From Acidobacteriota bacterium (GTDB lineage Bacteria; Acidobacteriota; Vicinamibacteria; Vicinamibacterales; 2-12-FULL-66-21), in the NCBI GenBank assembly GCA_020200195.1, contig JAIVJE010000105.1, forward strand, positions 1-7,931: 7,931 nt of DNA, written 5' to 3'. The position numbers and the translations under genes are program-made. A model generated the notes under the pieces. It was not told the origin of the DNA. It searched no databases and was given only the letters and a program-made list of their open reading frames with translations. Numbering within the stretch: the stretch's first letter is position 1; every line of letters starts with the position of its first letter. Positions 1 to 7,100 of the stretch are shown piece by piece.

Positions 1-155
1 GCCAAGCCCCGTGCGATCAATCGGTTGGAGGCAAGCAGGTGGTTCGAATCCCACACACATGTTGACGGTGTCCCGCGCCAGAAAGCGAGACTGCCCACCG
101 TCGTCAATCGGCGCAGATTTGCCGACATGGCCGTAGATCTGGTGGAGACTTCCTC

Positions 156-181
156 TTGACAATCTAGATATAGATCATCAG
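156..181 (+). promoter_or_regulatory. padR promoter region with inverted-repeat operator
   Basis: A perfect -35 hexamer TTGACA lies at 156-161. Directly after it is the inverted repeat ATCTA-GATA-TAGAT (162-175), with 5-bp arms and a 4-base spacer, in the region where the -35/-10 spacer would be. No good -10 stands at the ideal distance (about 178-184), so the promoter is incomplete by eye. PadR proteins bind short inverted repeats in their own promoters, so this is the likely autoregulatory operator of the gene starting at 215; that role is inferred. No coding region is recognisable in 1-155. Confidence 0.5.
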
Positions 182-214
182 ACTCTGTTCCTCTAGACGA
201 ACAAGAGGGACGCG

Positions 215-565
215 ATGGGCGAAAGCGAGAATCCAAGTGGGCTCGTGCAGGGCACGCTCGACATGCTGATCCTTCGGACGCTCGCCCTCGAGCCGATGCA
301 CGGGTACGGCATTGGTGTACGCCTGGAGCAGATCAGCCGCGGTGCGTTGCGTGTCAACGCCGGTTCGCTGTTCCCCGCGTTCCGCCGTCTCGAGCGGGAT
401 GGCGAAATCTCCGCCGAGTGGCGGACGACCGAGAACGGCCGGCGCGCGAAGTACTACGCTCTCACGCCGCGAGGACGCCAGACGCTCGCCAAGACCACGA
501 AGGACTGGCAGCGTCAGACAACTGCAATCTCCCGCGTGCTCAAAGCCTCTCTCGGAGAGCTGTAA
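215..565 (+). CDS. PadR-family transcriptional regulator (ADOP-associated)
   Basis: The product is a 116-residue winged-helix DNA-binding protein, the usual size for the short PadR class. The family signature is clear: 'GTLDMLILRTL' at residues 13-23, 'MHGYGIGVRLEQIS' at 28-41, 'NAGSLFPAFRRLERDG' at 48-63, and the wing 'RRAKYYALTPRGR' at 76-88. The C-terminal helix would form the dimer interface. The ATG at 215 has a purine-rich Shine-Dalgarno, GAGGGA (205-210), four bases upstream. The stop TAA (563-565) shares its last A with the ATG of the next gene, so the two are translationally coupled. In Acidobacteriota this PadR type stands directly before ADOP permease genes and presumably represses them and itself. 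Here the partner permease is destroyed, so the regulator may be an orphan. The gene looks intact. Confidence 0.93.
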   Translation: MGESENPSGLVQGTLDMLILRTLALEPMHGYGIGVRLEQISRGALRVNAGSLFPAFRRLERDGEISAEWRTTENGRRAKYYALTPRGRQTLAKTTKDWQRQTTAISRVLKASLGEL

Positions 566-1061
566 TGCGGATACTCCGCCGATTCATCCATGACATCCGT
601 GTGCTCGTACGCAGGCGCAGAACCGATGACGACTTCGGCGACGAACTCGACGCCTTCCAGGAGCCCGCTGCACAGTTCTTCGTCGACTATCGACAAGTGC
701 TCGCCCTGACGCAGGCGAGACAGATGCCCGTTCCCGCGCGAGGAGCGCCTCGCGTTCGGTTTCCTGTCGTTCGTGGTACGAACGGATGGCGACCCAGCTC
801 GTTTGATGGCGACCATTCGATCGCTGATCTCTCGGGTGGACTCGAACGTCGGGATCGACGCACTGCTCCCGATGGAACAACTCGTGGCATCTTCGCTCAC
901 GCGCCAGCGGTTCTATGCAGCCGTGATGGGCGTGTTTGCCGCCATAGCCGTGTTGTTGAGCGCGGTTGGCATTTACGGCGTACTGGCCTACGCCGTCGGG
1001 CAACGTACTCGAGAGTTCGGTGTCAGAACTGCGCTCGGCGCAACAGGCCGAGATGTCCTCG

Positions 1062-1069
1062 CACTAGTG
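1062..1069. repeat. Target-site duplication, left copy (CACTAGTG)
   Basis: This 8-bp sequence is identical to 1224-1231 and borders the foldback element. Keeping a single copy restores the codons for 'ALVLRQ' of the permease, so it is the original target, duplicated on insertion. Because it is itself a palindrome, it could on sequence alone be read as the tip of the terminal repeats; the restored reading frame argues for duplication. Confidence 0.82.
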
Positions 1070-1223
1070 GCCCGTCCTCGCTGATCAAGGACCACCTCGC
1101 GGGCGGGGCATCCCGGCGGTCGGCGTTGCTCCTCCCTCAAATACTCCAGGTATTCTCGGTCGTCGCGCCTTGCCCGCCGGGTGCCGCGCTCCGCGATCTG
1201 GTCCTCGTTCAGCGAGGACGGCC
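1070..1223. mobile_element. 154-bp MITE-like foldback element
   Basis: The element starts GCCCGTCCTCGCTGA and its other end, read in reverse complement, starts GGCCGTCCTCGCTGA. Over the first 33 positions the two ends match at 28, and weaker pairing (GCGGGGCA against GCGCGGCA, CCGGCGG against CCGGCGG) carries on inward. The centre itself has a small inverted repeat, AATAC-TCCAG-GTATT (1140-1154). The whole element could therefore fold into one long hairpin. It has no coding capacity and is flanked by the 8-bp duplication CACTAGTG, so it was probably moved in trans by a DDE transposase that makes 8-bp duplications. I cannot name the parent family. Its ends do not resemble anything in the nearby IS110 element, and IS110 transposases do not leave such duplications. 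The insertion puts a TGA (1082-1084) into the permease frame. Confidence 0.85.
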
Positions 1224-1231
1224 CACTAGTG
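1224..1231. repeat. Target-site duplication, right copy (CACTAGTG)
   Basis: This is the second copy of the 8-bp duplication at 1062-1069. The permease reading frame resumes directly from it as 'LVLRQGLLLT'. Confidence 0.82.
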
Positions 1232-1590
1232 CTGCGTCAGGGTCTGCTGCTTACCTGTATTGGCATTGGCATTGGATTGGCGGGCGCGATTGCCTTGACG
1301 CGGTATCTCGAAGGAATGCTGTATGACGTCAAGCCTCTCGATCCTCTTACCTATGTTGCAGTGGTTGCGCTATTTCCAGCCGTTACCTCGATCGCGTCCC
1401 ATTTGGCCGCGCGTCGGGCAACGAGGATTGATCCAATGACGGCGCTCAGGTACGAGTGACCCGCGCAATCGATGGTGGGCGCGCCCGCTGTGGTGCGGTC
1501 AGAAGACAAGGAGCTTCCCGGCCGCGACGTAGTCCGATACAGCGCGTGTCCAGCGTCACGCCGCGCGGACGAGCCAGGGTCGAAAATCTC

Positions 1591-2868
1591 TCACGCGGTC
1601 GCAGCGGGTGCGATCAGCTCGACGCGGTAGCCGAGGGTGCGGAGTTCGCGGATCATCTTGCGTGCCCGCACCTTCTTCGCCTCGGCGCTGACGGACGGCC
1701 CGCGTTCTTCGTAGCGCACGCACTGATGCAGGATCTTCCAGATCAATCGACACAGCCGGTGGGTGATGGCGCCGATGGCCTGCGCATGGCCCAGGCGGGG
1801 GACGAGCCGGCGATACAGTACGGCGAAGATCGTTCCCTTGGCTTTCACGGCGGCATTGGCGGCTTGATTGAGGACGCGTCGCATCTGGCGATTGCCTTTC
1901 GGGCAGCGGTGACTGTAGTTCACACCCGCACTCTCTTCGTTGCCGGGACAGGCGCCCATCCAGGAGGCGAGATGCTTCGATGAGGGGAACGTCGCGGCGG
2001 TCGCGCCGACCTCCGCGATGATCTGCTGCGCGGAATCGACGCCGAGTCCGGGGACCTCGGCGAGGCGCTGCACCGCGTCGTGGTGTTCCGCGAGCAGGTC
2101 GGCCATCTGCTGATCGAGCTGTCCGAGATGATCCTCGATCACACGCAGCTCTTCCAGCGTGAGCTTCAGCAGCCGGCGGTAGACGGGATGCAGCGTCGGA
2201 CCCGCCTGGAAGGCATCGCACAGCTGCTCGGGCGTAGCACGCAGGCGCGCGGTCGCGAGTGTCGCAAGGGCGGCCGGATCGGTTTCGCCGTCCGCCAGCG
2301 CCTGCAGCATGCGGCGGGCGCTGATGCCGAGCAGGTCCGAGACGATACTCGACACCTTGATGTGCGCCTCCTCGAGCAGCGCCTCGAGCCGATTCTGCAG
2401 TTGCACGCGATTGCGAGTGACCTGGTACTTGCGGCGCATCACGGTGCGCCAGAGCCGTTGCTCGGCGTCGGGCACAAAGCTCAAGGTCAGCTCCTGCGCG
2501 ACCAAGCGTTTCACCAACCGCTCGGCATCGGGGAAGTCTCTTTTGCGTCCGCCGGGTCCCCGATTCGATTGCGCCTGGGCAAGATGGAGTGTACCCGCGA
2601 GCCGCGGCGCGCTCTCGCGCGCGCGGCGCCGTGGGCGCCAGTGCTGTTCCAGGGCCTCCCACACCGGCCGCCAGTACTGCGCCGTCGACTCCATCACGAC
2701 CTCATCGACGTCGTGCTCGACCAGCCAGTCGGCCAGGCGGCGGAGGTCGGTCGGCGTCGTGCCGACCTTCTGACGCTCGAAGTGGAAGTCGCTGTCGACC
2801 TCGACGTCAGCGACTGCGACCGCCAGCATCTTCTTGTGCACGTCAATTCCCGCGATCCGGTACGGCAT
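1591..2868 (-). CDS. IS110-family transposase (DEDD / Transposase_20)
   Basis: The product is an intact 425-residue recombinase, a normal length for the family. The N-terminal RuvC-like DEDD domain has 'GIDVHKK' (D9), 'VVMESTAQYW' (E60) and 'KRDFPDAERLVKRLV' (D111, D114). A helical linker (about 140-270) follows. The C-terminal Transposase_20 domain has 'LAEVPGLGVDSAQQIIAEVG' (269-288), 'ASWMGACPGNEESAGVNYSH' (301-320) and 'KGNRQMRRVLNQAA' (324-337). S313 is the likely nucleophile by family analogy. IS110 enzymes act with a bridge RNA from the element's own non-coding end that pairs with donor and target. The ATG (2866-2868) is supported by AAGGAG six bases upstream and by 'MPYRIAGIDVHKK', a standard family start. 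No frameshift or internal stop is visible, so the element may be active. Confidence 0.95.
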   Translation of the reverse strand: MPYRIAGIDVHKKMLAVAVADVEVDSDFHFERQKVGTTPTDLRRLADWLVEHDVDEVVMESTAQYWRPVWEALEQHWRPRRRARESAPRLAGTLHLAQAQSNRGPGGRKRDFPDAERLVKRLVAQELTLSFVPDAEQRLWRTVMRRKYQVTRNRVQLQNRLEALLEEAHIKVSSIVSDLLGISARRMLQALADGETDPAALATLATARLRATPEQLCDAFQAGPTLHPVYRRLLKLTLEELRVIEDHLGQLDQQMADLLAEHHDAVQRLAEVPGLGVDSAQQIIAEVGATAATFPSSKHLASWMGACPGNEESAGVNYSHRCPKGNRQMRRVLNQAANAAVKAKGTIFAVLYRRLVPRLGHAQAIGAITHRLCRLIWKILHQCVRYEERGPSVSAEAKKVRARKMIRELRTLGYRVELIAPAATA

Positions 2869-2872
2869 CGGT

Positions 2873-2895
2873 CTCTCCTTGGGAGAGCGGAGAGC
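2873..2895 (-). promoter_or_regulatory. Transposase ribosome-binding site in a hairpin
   Basis: The transposase Shine-Dalgarno AAGGAG sits in GGAGAG (2873-2878 in plus coordinates), which can pair with CTCTCC just upstream in the mRNA (2882-2887) across a three-base loop. A second identical 7-mer lies immediately beyond (2889-2895), giving two tandem anti-SD copies. This arrangement could hold transposase translation low, as happens in many insertion sequences. The pairing is visible in the sequence; the regulatory role is inferred. Confidence 0.5.
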
Positions 2896-3085
2896 GTGCC
2901 TCGTCGTATCAGTCAGGGTCGCGGGCTGTCGTCGGTGCCCTGGGGAACTCGACGATGCCCAATTATTCGGTCAATCACGCACGCTCCGGATCAAACAGTT
3001 GCTCGGCCTCGACGGCTCCACTGGCTCACTTCGATCTCGCCGCTCTCGGCCCTATTCTGACGCGCTGATTTTCATGGCGTTTCGC

Positions 3086-3098
3086 GGGCCGCAGGCCC
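3086..3098. repeat. Small hairpin GGGCC-GCA-GGCCC
   Basis: A perfect 5-bp inverted repeat with a 3-base loop lies in non-coding DNA, followed at once by the palindrome GGTTAACC. There is no T-tract, so it is not a standard intrinsic terminator. It may mark the edge of a mobile segment; the function is unknown. Confidence 0.35.
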
Positions 3099-3223
3099 AG
3101 GTTAACCAGTTGCGTTCGACGAACAACTCGAACGGCTTAACTTGCAGTCCGAAATAGGATTTTCAGCAACGCGCCTGTTCGCTTGGATCGCCGAACGAAC
3201 AGATTTATGGGCATTTTCGCGAG

Positions 3224-3250
3224 TTCTCTCTAAAGAGAAACTTCTAGGAT
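3224..3250 (+). promoter_or_regulatory. Inverted repeat and -10-like element before the DUF1801 remnant
   Basis: The inverted repeat TTCTCT-CTAA-AGAGAA (3224-3239) lies immediately before a -10-like TAGGAT (3245-3250), where an operator would sit. Six bases separate TAGGAT from the ATG at 3257, so transcription starting there would give a leaderless mRNA. The same AGGA (3246-3249) could instead serve as a Shine-Dalgarno with a 7-base spacer, so the two readings compete. No good -35 is present. Confidence 0.35.
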
Positions 3251-3256
3251 GAGAAC

Positions 3257-3469
3257 ATGAAGAAGTCGGGCGCGAGCCAAGACCAGTCGGCATCGGAGGT
3301 CATCTCGAAAAGAATCGCCGAACTCGGGGACTGGCGTGGGGAAACCCTCAGCAGAATGCGCAAGCTGATCAAGGAAGCAGACCCCTGACGTCGTCGAGGA
3401 GTGGAAGGCAAGTCGAAACCTTCGAAGAAAGCGAAGCCGAGAGGCTCGCTCATTCCTCCGGGCCCATGA
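3257..3469 (+). pseudogene. DUF1801-domain protein, head and tail only
   Basis: From ATG 3257 the frame gives a 43-residue head characteristic of DUF1801 proteins, including 'SASEVISKRIAELGDWRGE' and 'RMRKLIKEADP', ending at TGA 3386-3388. Dropping one C from the CCCC run at 3382-3385 lets the reading continue as 'DPDVVEEWK', as expected for the family. At about 3405-3407 the sequence jumps to a lysine-rich tail in the original frame ('GKSKPSKKAKPR'), ending with TGA 3467-3469. DUF1801 proteins are usually about 120-150 residues; here only some 65 codons remain and the core domain is gone. The tail stop overlaps the ATG of the next gene (ATGA, 3466-3469). The biochemical function of the family is not established. 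Confidence 0.75.
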
Positions 3470-3903
3470 TCCGGCTCGCCAACGTGTCCCGAACGGTCAC
3501 CAGCGGCGCGGAGCAGTTGACCATTTTGCACCGGCTGGATGTGACGTTCCCACGTGGCCAATTCGTCGCCGTCGTTGGACCGTCGGGCAGCGGAAAATCC
3601 ACGCTCCTCTCCCTGGTGGCCGGCCTCGACAGCCCGTCGTCTGGAGACATCTTCCTGAACGACCAGAACATCACACGCATGGGAGAAAACGACCTCGCGG
3701 ATCTGCGCGGTGCGCTGGTCGGTTTCATATTCCAGTCCTTTCATCTCATTCCGTCGCTGACGGCGTACGAAAACGTGCTGGTGGCGATGGAGCTTGTGGG
3801 GAGGAAGGATGCGCGCAGGCGCGCGCACGCGCTCATCGACGAAGTCGGGCTTCACGACCGCGGCATCTCCAGCCAACCGTCAACATCGTTGGCGTGGTCG
3901 TGA
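3466..3903 (+). pseudogene. LolD/MacB-type ABC transporter ATPase, C-terminally truncated
   Basis: The frame gives 145 residues, of which about 132 belong to the family; LolD/MacB-type ATPases are normally about 220-240. Walker A is intact ('GPSGSGKST', residues 38-46, K44), as is the Q-loop region ('FIFQSFHLIPSLTAYENV', Q90). The similarity ends after 'DEVGLHDRG', just where 'LSGGEQQR' should follow. The ABC signature, Walker B, D-loop and H-loop are all missing, so the product cannot hydrolyse ATP normally. The last ~13 residues are out-of-frame reading of a permease 3' end, which shows a deletion joining two genes of one operon. The ATG overlaps the stop of the preceding remnant (ATGA) and has no evident Shine-Dalgarno. 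Confidence 0.85.
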
Positions 3904-3989
3904 CCGTTCTGCTGGTAACCGCGGTCGGTGTGATCGCCACGTGGGATGTACTGACGAAGAAACCGATCGACACACTGCGCGAGCAGTAG
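3870..3989 (+). pseudogene. C-terminal remnant of an FtsX/LolE-like ABC permease
   Basis: In a frame different from the ATPase the sequence reads 39 codons to TAG 3987-3989: a hydrophobic helix ('VNIVGVVVTVLLVTAVGVIA') followed by 'TWDVLTKKPIDTLREQ'. This is the typical ending of FtsX-like permeases that work with LolD-type ATPases: last transmembrane helix, then a short '...DVL..KP...LR' tail. No start codon or other permease part is present. The deletion must have removed the last third of the ATPase and nearly all of the permease, probably more than 2 kb judged from family sizes. Confidence 0.65.
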
Positions 3990-4112
3990 GCGCGCGACGT
4001 GGAATCAACCGGCGGCACGAACGATACGCGACAGGGAGACCCGGAAACTGCCCCTGTAGCCGTGCGAACTGACGCTCTGAACCAGGTCCATGAGTCGAGC
4101 CCGGCAATCGGC

Positions 4113-4118
4113 TAAACT
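4113..4118 (+). promoter_or_regulatory. Possible leaderless promoter -10 (TAAACT)
   Basis: TAAACT is a fair -10 hexamer, with six bases between it and an ATG at 4125, the same distance as at 3245-3257. Transcription would then start at or next to the ATG. No convincing -35 is seen about 17 bases upstream. It is the only promoter-like signal I find for the kinase gene downstream. Confidence 0.3.
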
Positions 4119-4124
4119 CCGGCG

Positions 4125-4184
4125 ATGAATTCATCGCGGCCTGCCGACCTGTCGCACATCAAGACCGTCACCCTGAAACGCTGA
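4125..4184 (+). CDS. 19-residue ORF upstream of the kinase (leader peptide or gene-start remnant)
   Basis: ATG 4125 opens a frame of 19 codons reading 'MNSSRPADLSHIKTVTLKR', ending in TGA 4182-4184, directly before the GTG (4186) of the kinase. Two readings are possible. It may be a short leader translated from a leaderless transcript and coupled to the kinase, or the surviving first codons of a lost gene, in keeping with the other cut-off genes here. The 'DLSHIKT' stretch faintly recalls the start of deoxyhypusine-synthase-like proteins, but this is from memory and weak. Confidence 0.25.
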   Translation: MNSSRPADLSHIKTVTLKR

Positions 4185-4185
4185 T

Positions 4186-7100
4186 GTGTCGAGCGTGATG
4201 CCTGGAACCCCTCCAATGACAGGTGACGCCCGTCGGCTGATCGGAATCGGCGTAGCTGTAGCAGTGGCTTACGTGATTGCTGCGAGACTGGGATTCCAGT
4301 TCGCATTCGTCGCGGAGCAGGTCACGACCGTCTGGGCTCCGACGGGTATCGCGCAAGCGGCCCTCCTGCTCTGGGGGCGGTCGCTCTGGCCGGCGGTCTG
4401 GATCGGCGCATTCGTCGCGAACGCGGGTACAGACGCCCCGCTCTGGACGGCCGCTGGCATCGCAACCGGGAATACGCTGGAGGCCGTTGCCGCCGCGTGG
4501 ATCCTGCGGCGGCTGCCACACTTCGATCCCACGCTCCGTCGAATCCGCCACGTCGTGGAATTCGTCGTCGTCGCCGCCGTCATCAGCACGACCATCAGCG
4601 CCACCATCGGGGTGGCGACACTCTGCGCGGCGGCCGTTCAACCCTGGACTCGTTTCACCGAGTTGTGGACGGCGTGGTGGCTGGGCGATGCGCTCGGTGC
4701 ACTCGTCGTCGCCCCCGTCATCCTGACGATAGCCCGTGCGCCGGCGGGCTGGTCGCGACGAGAGCGGGCCGAAACGGGCCTGCTGGTGGCGGGCAGCGCA
4801 GTGGCGACGCAGATCGTCTTCGGTCAGATTTTTGGTCCGACTGTCGGACATCATCCGCTCGAGTACGTGATCTTTCCTTTCGTGATCGCCGCTGCGGTGC
4901 GGCCTGGACAACCGGCGGCTGCGCTCGTCGTACTGGTGGCCTCGGGAGTGACGATCTGGAACACCGTGGGCGGCGCAGGCCCGTTCGCCAGCTCCGAAGT
5001 GCATCAGAGCCTGATCCTCCTCCCGGTGTTCATGGGCATGCTCGCCGGTACAGGGCTCCTCCTTGCCGCCGCGATTGCAGAACGAGAGACAGGCGAGCGC
5101 CGTCGCACTGCCACGTACGCCGTGGGCGAAGTCCTGGCCAACGCCCCGAATGTGACGCAGGCGGCGCCTGCGCTTTTGCAAGCCATCGGCGAGAACCTCG
5201 AGTGGCAGTTCGCTGCGCTCTGGCTCGTGGATCACGATGCCCAGCGGCTGCGATGCCTGACCGTGTGGAGTGACGGCGCACCAGCTACGACGTCGTTCGC
5301 GGCAGCGACGAAGGACATGCTTTTTTCATCAGGGGTCGGGCTGCCCGGACGTGTGTGGGCCACGGGCAAGGTGGCATGGATCGAGAACGTTGTTCACGAT
5401 TCGAACTTTCCCCGTGCAGTATTAGCCAGGGAGGCCGGAATCCACGGCGCGTTCGCGTTTCCGATTTGTCTCGAAGGCAACGTGCTCGGCGTGATCGAGT
5501 TCTTCAACCGAACCATTCTCACGCCCGACACGGACCTGCTCCAGACGATGTCGACGGTCGGGAATCAGGTCGGACAGCTCATGGGTCGCAAGAACGTGGA
5601 ATCCGCGGTCGTTGAGGGACAGCGAGGCACGCGCGCCATCCTGGATACGGCCCTGGACGCCATCATCCTGATGAATCATCGGGGAACGATCACCGAGTTC
5701 AACCCTGCGGCCGAGCGGACGTTCGGGTATCGAAGGGAAGACGTGCTCGGTCGAGAGCTGGCGGAGCTGTTGATTCCACGTGAGCTTCGCGAACAGCACC
5801 GCGAGGGTCTGGCGCGATACCTGGCAACCGGCACGGGACCGTTCATCGACCGTCGCATCGAAACGACCGGCCATCATGCCGACGGCCACGAGTTCCCTGT
5901 GGAAGTGTCCATCACGAGGGTGTCGGACGATGACCCACCCAGATTCACGGGGTTTGTCCGTGATTTGACGGCGCGGGTCGCTGCGGAACGCGAACGGGAG
6001 CAGCTCCTGCAGGGTGAATTGAGTGCCCGTCGCGAAGCCGAGGCCGCCAACCGCGCGAAAGATGAATTCCTCGCGACTTTGTCACACGAATTGCGCACGC
6101 CCTTGAATGCGATCGTCGGCTGGACGCGGATGCTGCTGGACGGAACGATGGACGAGCGGAGTACGAGGCGGGCGCTTCAGGTGATCGATCGCAACGCGCA
6201 TCTGCAGGTGCAGCTGGTCGGAGACATTCTGGATGTCTCTCGAATCATCACGGGTGGTCTGCGGCTGGACCTGCAGCCGGTCGATCTCGGCTCTATCATC
6301 GGCGCGGCTCTGGATGCCGTTCGGCCCGCCGCGAACGCAAAAAAGCTCCGGCTTCGGTCTCGTCTCATGGCCTCGGCCCGACTCACGGAAGGCGATCCTC
6401 AACGGCTGCAGCAGGTCGTCTGGAATCTGTTGGCGAACGCGGTCAAATTCACACAGGTTGGCGGACACGTCGAGGTCGAGCTCGTCGATGCCGGGGACGG
6501 CGGCGTTCGGATTCGTGTCCAGGATGACGGTGCCGGCATCGAGCCGGCGTTTCTCCCGCATGTGTTCGAACGTTTTCGCCAGGCAGATGGGTCGGTCAGC
6601 CGTGAGCACGGAGGCCTCGGGCTTGGCCTGGCGATCGTTCGACACCTGGTAGAACTTCACGGCGGTACGGTACGCGCGGAGAGCCCGGGACCAGGAAAGG
6701 GATCCGCGTTCACTGTGGAGCTGCCGAGAATGGATGCCGATCGAGCGTTAACGTCCTCTGACGAGCAGCAGCAAGCGGGTTCGCGCGACGGATCTGAGCG
6801 CAACCAGACAGCCACGCTCGAGGGCTGTCGCGCCCTTGTTGTCGACGACAACGAGGATGCCCGCGAGCTGATCGCGACAATTCTGACCACGGCCGGCGCG
6901 CATGTCCAGACAGCGTCGTCAGTTTCCGAAGCGTTGCGGCATTTCGAGGCGTCGCCGCCGGATGTGCTGCTGGCGGACATCGGCATGCCGGGCGCCGATG
7001 GGTATGCGCTCATTCGAGAGATACGCAGGCGCGAGGCGCACAGCGGACTGCATCTGTCCGCCGCGGCGATCACGGCGTACGCGGCCAATCCGGATCGTGA

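Larger units (their letters stand above)
565..1459 (+). pseudogene. ADOP-type ABC permease, internally deleted and interrupted by a MITE
   Basis: ADOP permeases are FtsX/MacB-like membrane proteins of about 800-880 residues. The 5' end (565 to about 687) encodes a typical ADOP head, with 'RRRRTDDDFGDELDAFQE' at residues 17-34. The similarity then stops. From about 755 a different frame encodes the conserved tail: 'FVVRTDGDP', 'MEQLVASSLTRQRF', a membrane helix near 905-990, and 'QRTREFGVRTALGAT'. That frame ends at TGA 1082-1084 inside an inserted foldback element and resumes at 1224-1459 with 'LVLRQGLLLT', two more hydrophobic stretches and the canonical ending 'ARRATRIDPMTALRYE'. Some 500-600 residues are missing, including the periplasmic domain. 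Removing 162 bp (element plus one target copy) rejoins the tail in frame as 'RDVLALVLRQG'. The internal deletion is a separate event. It cannot encode a working permease. Confidence 0.85.
1480..3050 (-). mobile_element. IS110-family insertion sequence (ends not mapped)
   Basis: The element is defined by its transposase gene on the minus strand. IS110 elements have no clear terminal inverted repeats and make little or no target duplication, so the borders cannot be read off a single copy; the coordinates are a guess. The left border must lie between the permease stop (1459) and the transposase stop (1591). The right border lies somewhere in the non-coding stretch 2888-3250. The octamer CAGGGTCG occurs in both flanks (1575-1582 and 2914-2921), but this may be chance. 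Confidence 0.6.
2889..3250. other. Non-coding stretch: IS110 upstream end and flanking DNA
   Basis: I see no convincing gene here. The part nearest the transposase (to roughly 3050) is probably the IS110 left end, where IS110-group elements encode their bridge RNA; on the minus strand this would be transcribed ahead of the transposase. No bridge-RNA loops can be assigned from one copy. Beyond it are several short inverted repeats: GGGCC-GCA-GGCCC (3086-3098), the palindrome GGTTAACC (3100-3107), GTTCG-A-CGAAC (3114-3124) and TTCTCT-CTAA-AGAGAA (3224-3239). The stretch is visibly less GC-rich towards 3250, as expected for a promoter region. Confidence 0.45.

Noticed and set aside
38..54. GGTTCGAATCC, resembling a tRNA T-arm
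   Set aside because: Only 3 of the 5 T-stem pairs form. There is no acceptor stem complement, anticodon arm or CCA in the available sequence, so it is probably chance.
418..1326. 302-codon frame across padR end and the permease as a novel gene
   Set aside because: Only the part from 565 carries a real N-terminus (ADOP head). The rest is out-of-frame reading of the deleted permease and the MITE.
1460..1590. Search for a terminator or terminal inverted repeats of the IS110 element
   Set aside because: Some GC-rich partial complementarity is present, but no hairpin with a T-tract and no repeat shared convincingly with the other end, beyond an 8-base CAGGGTCG match that may be chance.
1556..2662. 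Long 368-codon minus-strand reading frame overlapping the transposase
   Set aside because: It is an alternate frame of the transposase gene, rich in Arg, Ala and Pro as expected of GC-rich shadow frames, with no recognisable motif.
2080..3060. 326-codon plus-strand frame antisense to the transposase
   Set aside because: This is a shadow of the transposase in high-GC DNA. The protein has no family features or plausible start.
3086..3190. Possible integron attC-like site (GCTTAAC, CGAACAAC, paired short repeats)
   Set aside because: GCTTAAC fits one core-site consensus, but no matching GTTRRRY partner lies at a suitable distance and the stem pairing is short and broken. There is no integrase or cassette array in the window.
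4168..5235. 355-codon minus-strand frame opposite the kinase 5' region
   Set aside because: The composition (His, Asp and Arg rich) and lack of motifs show a shadow of the MASE1 coding frame.
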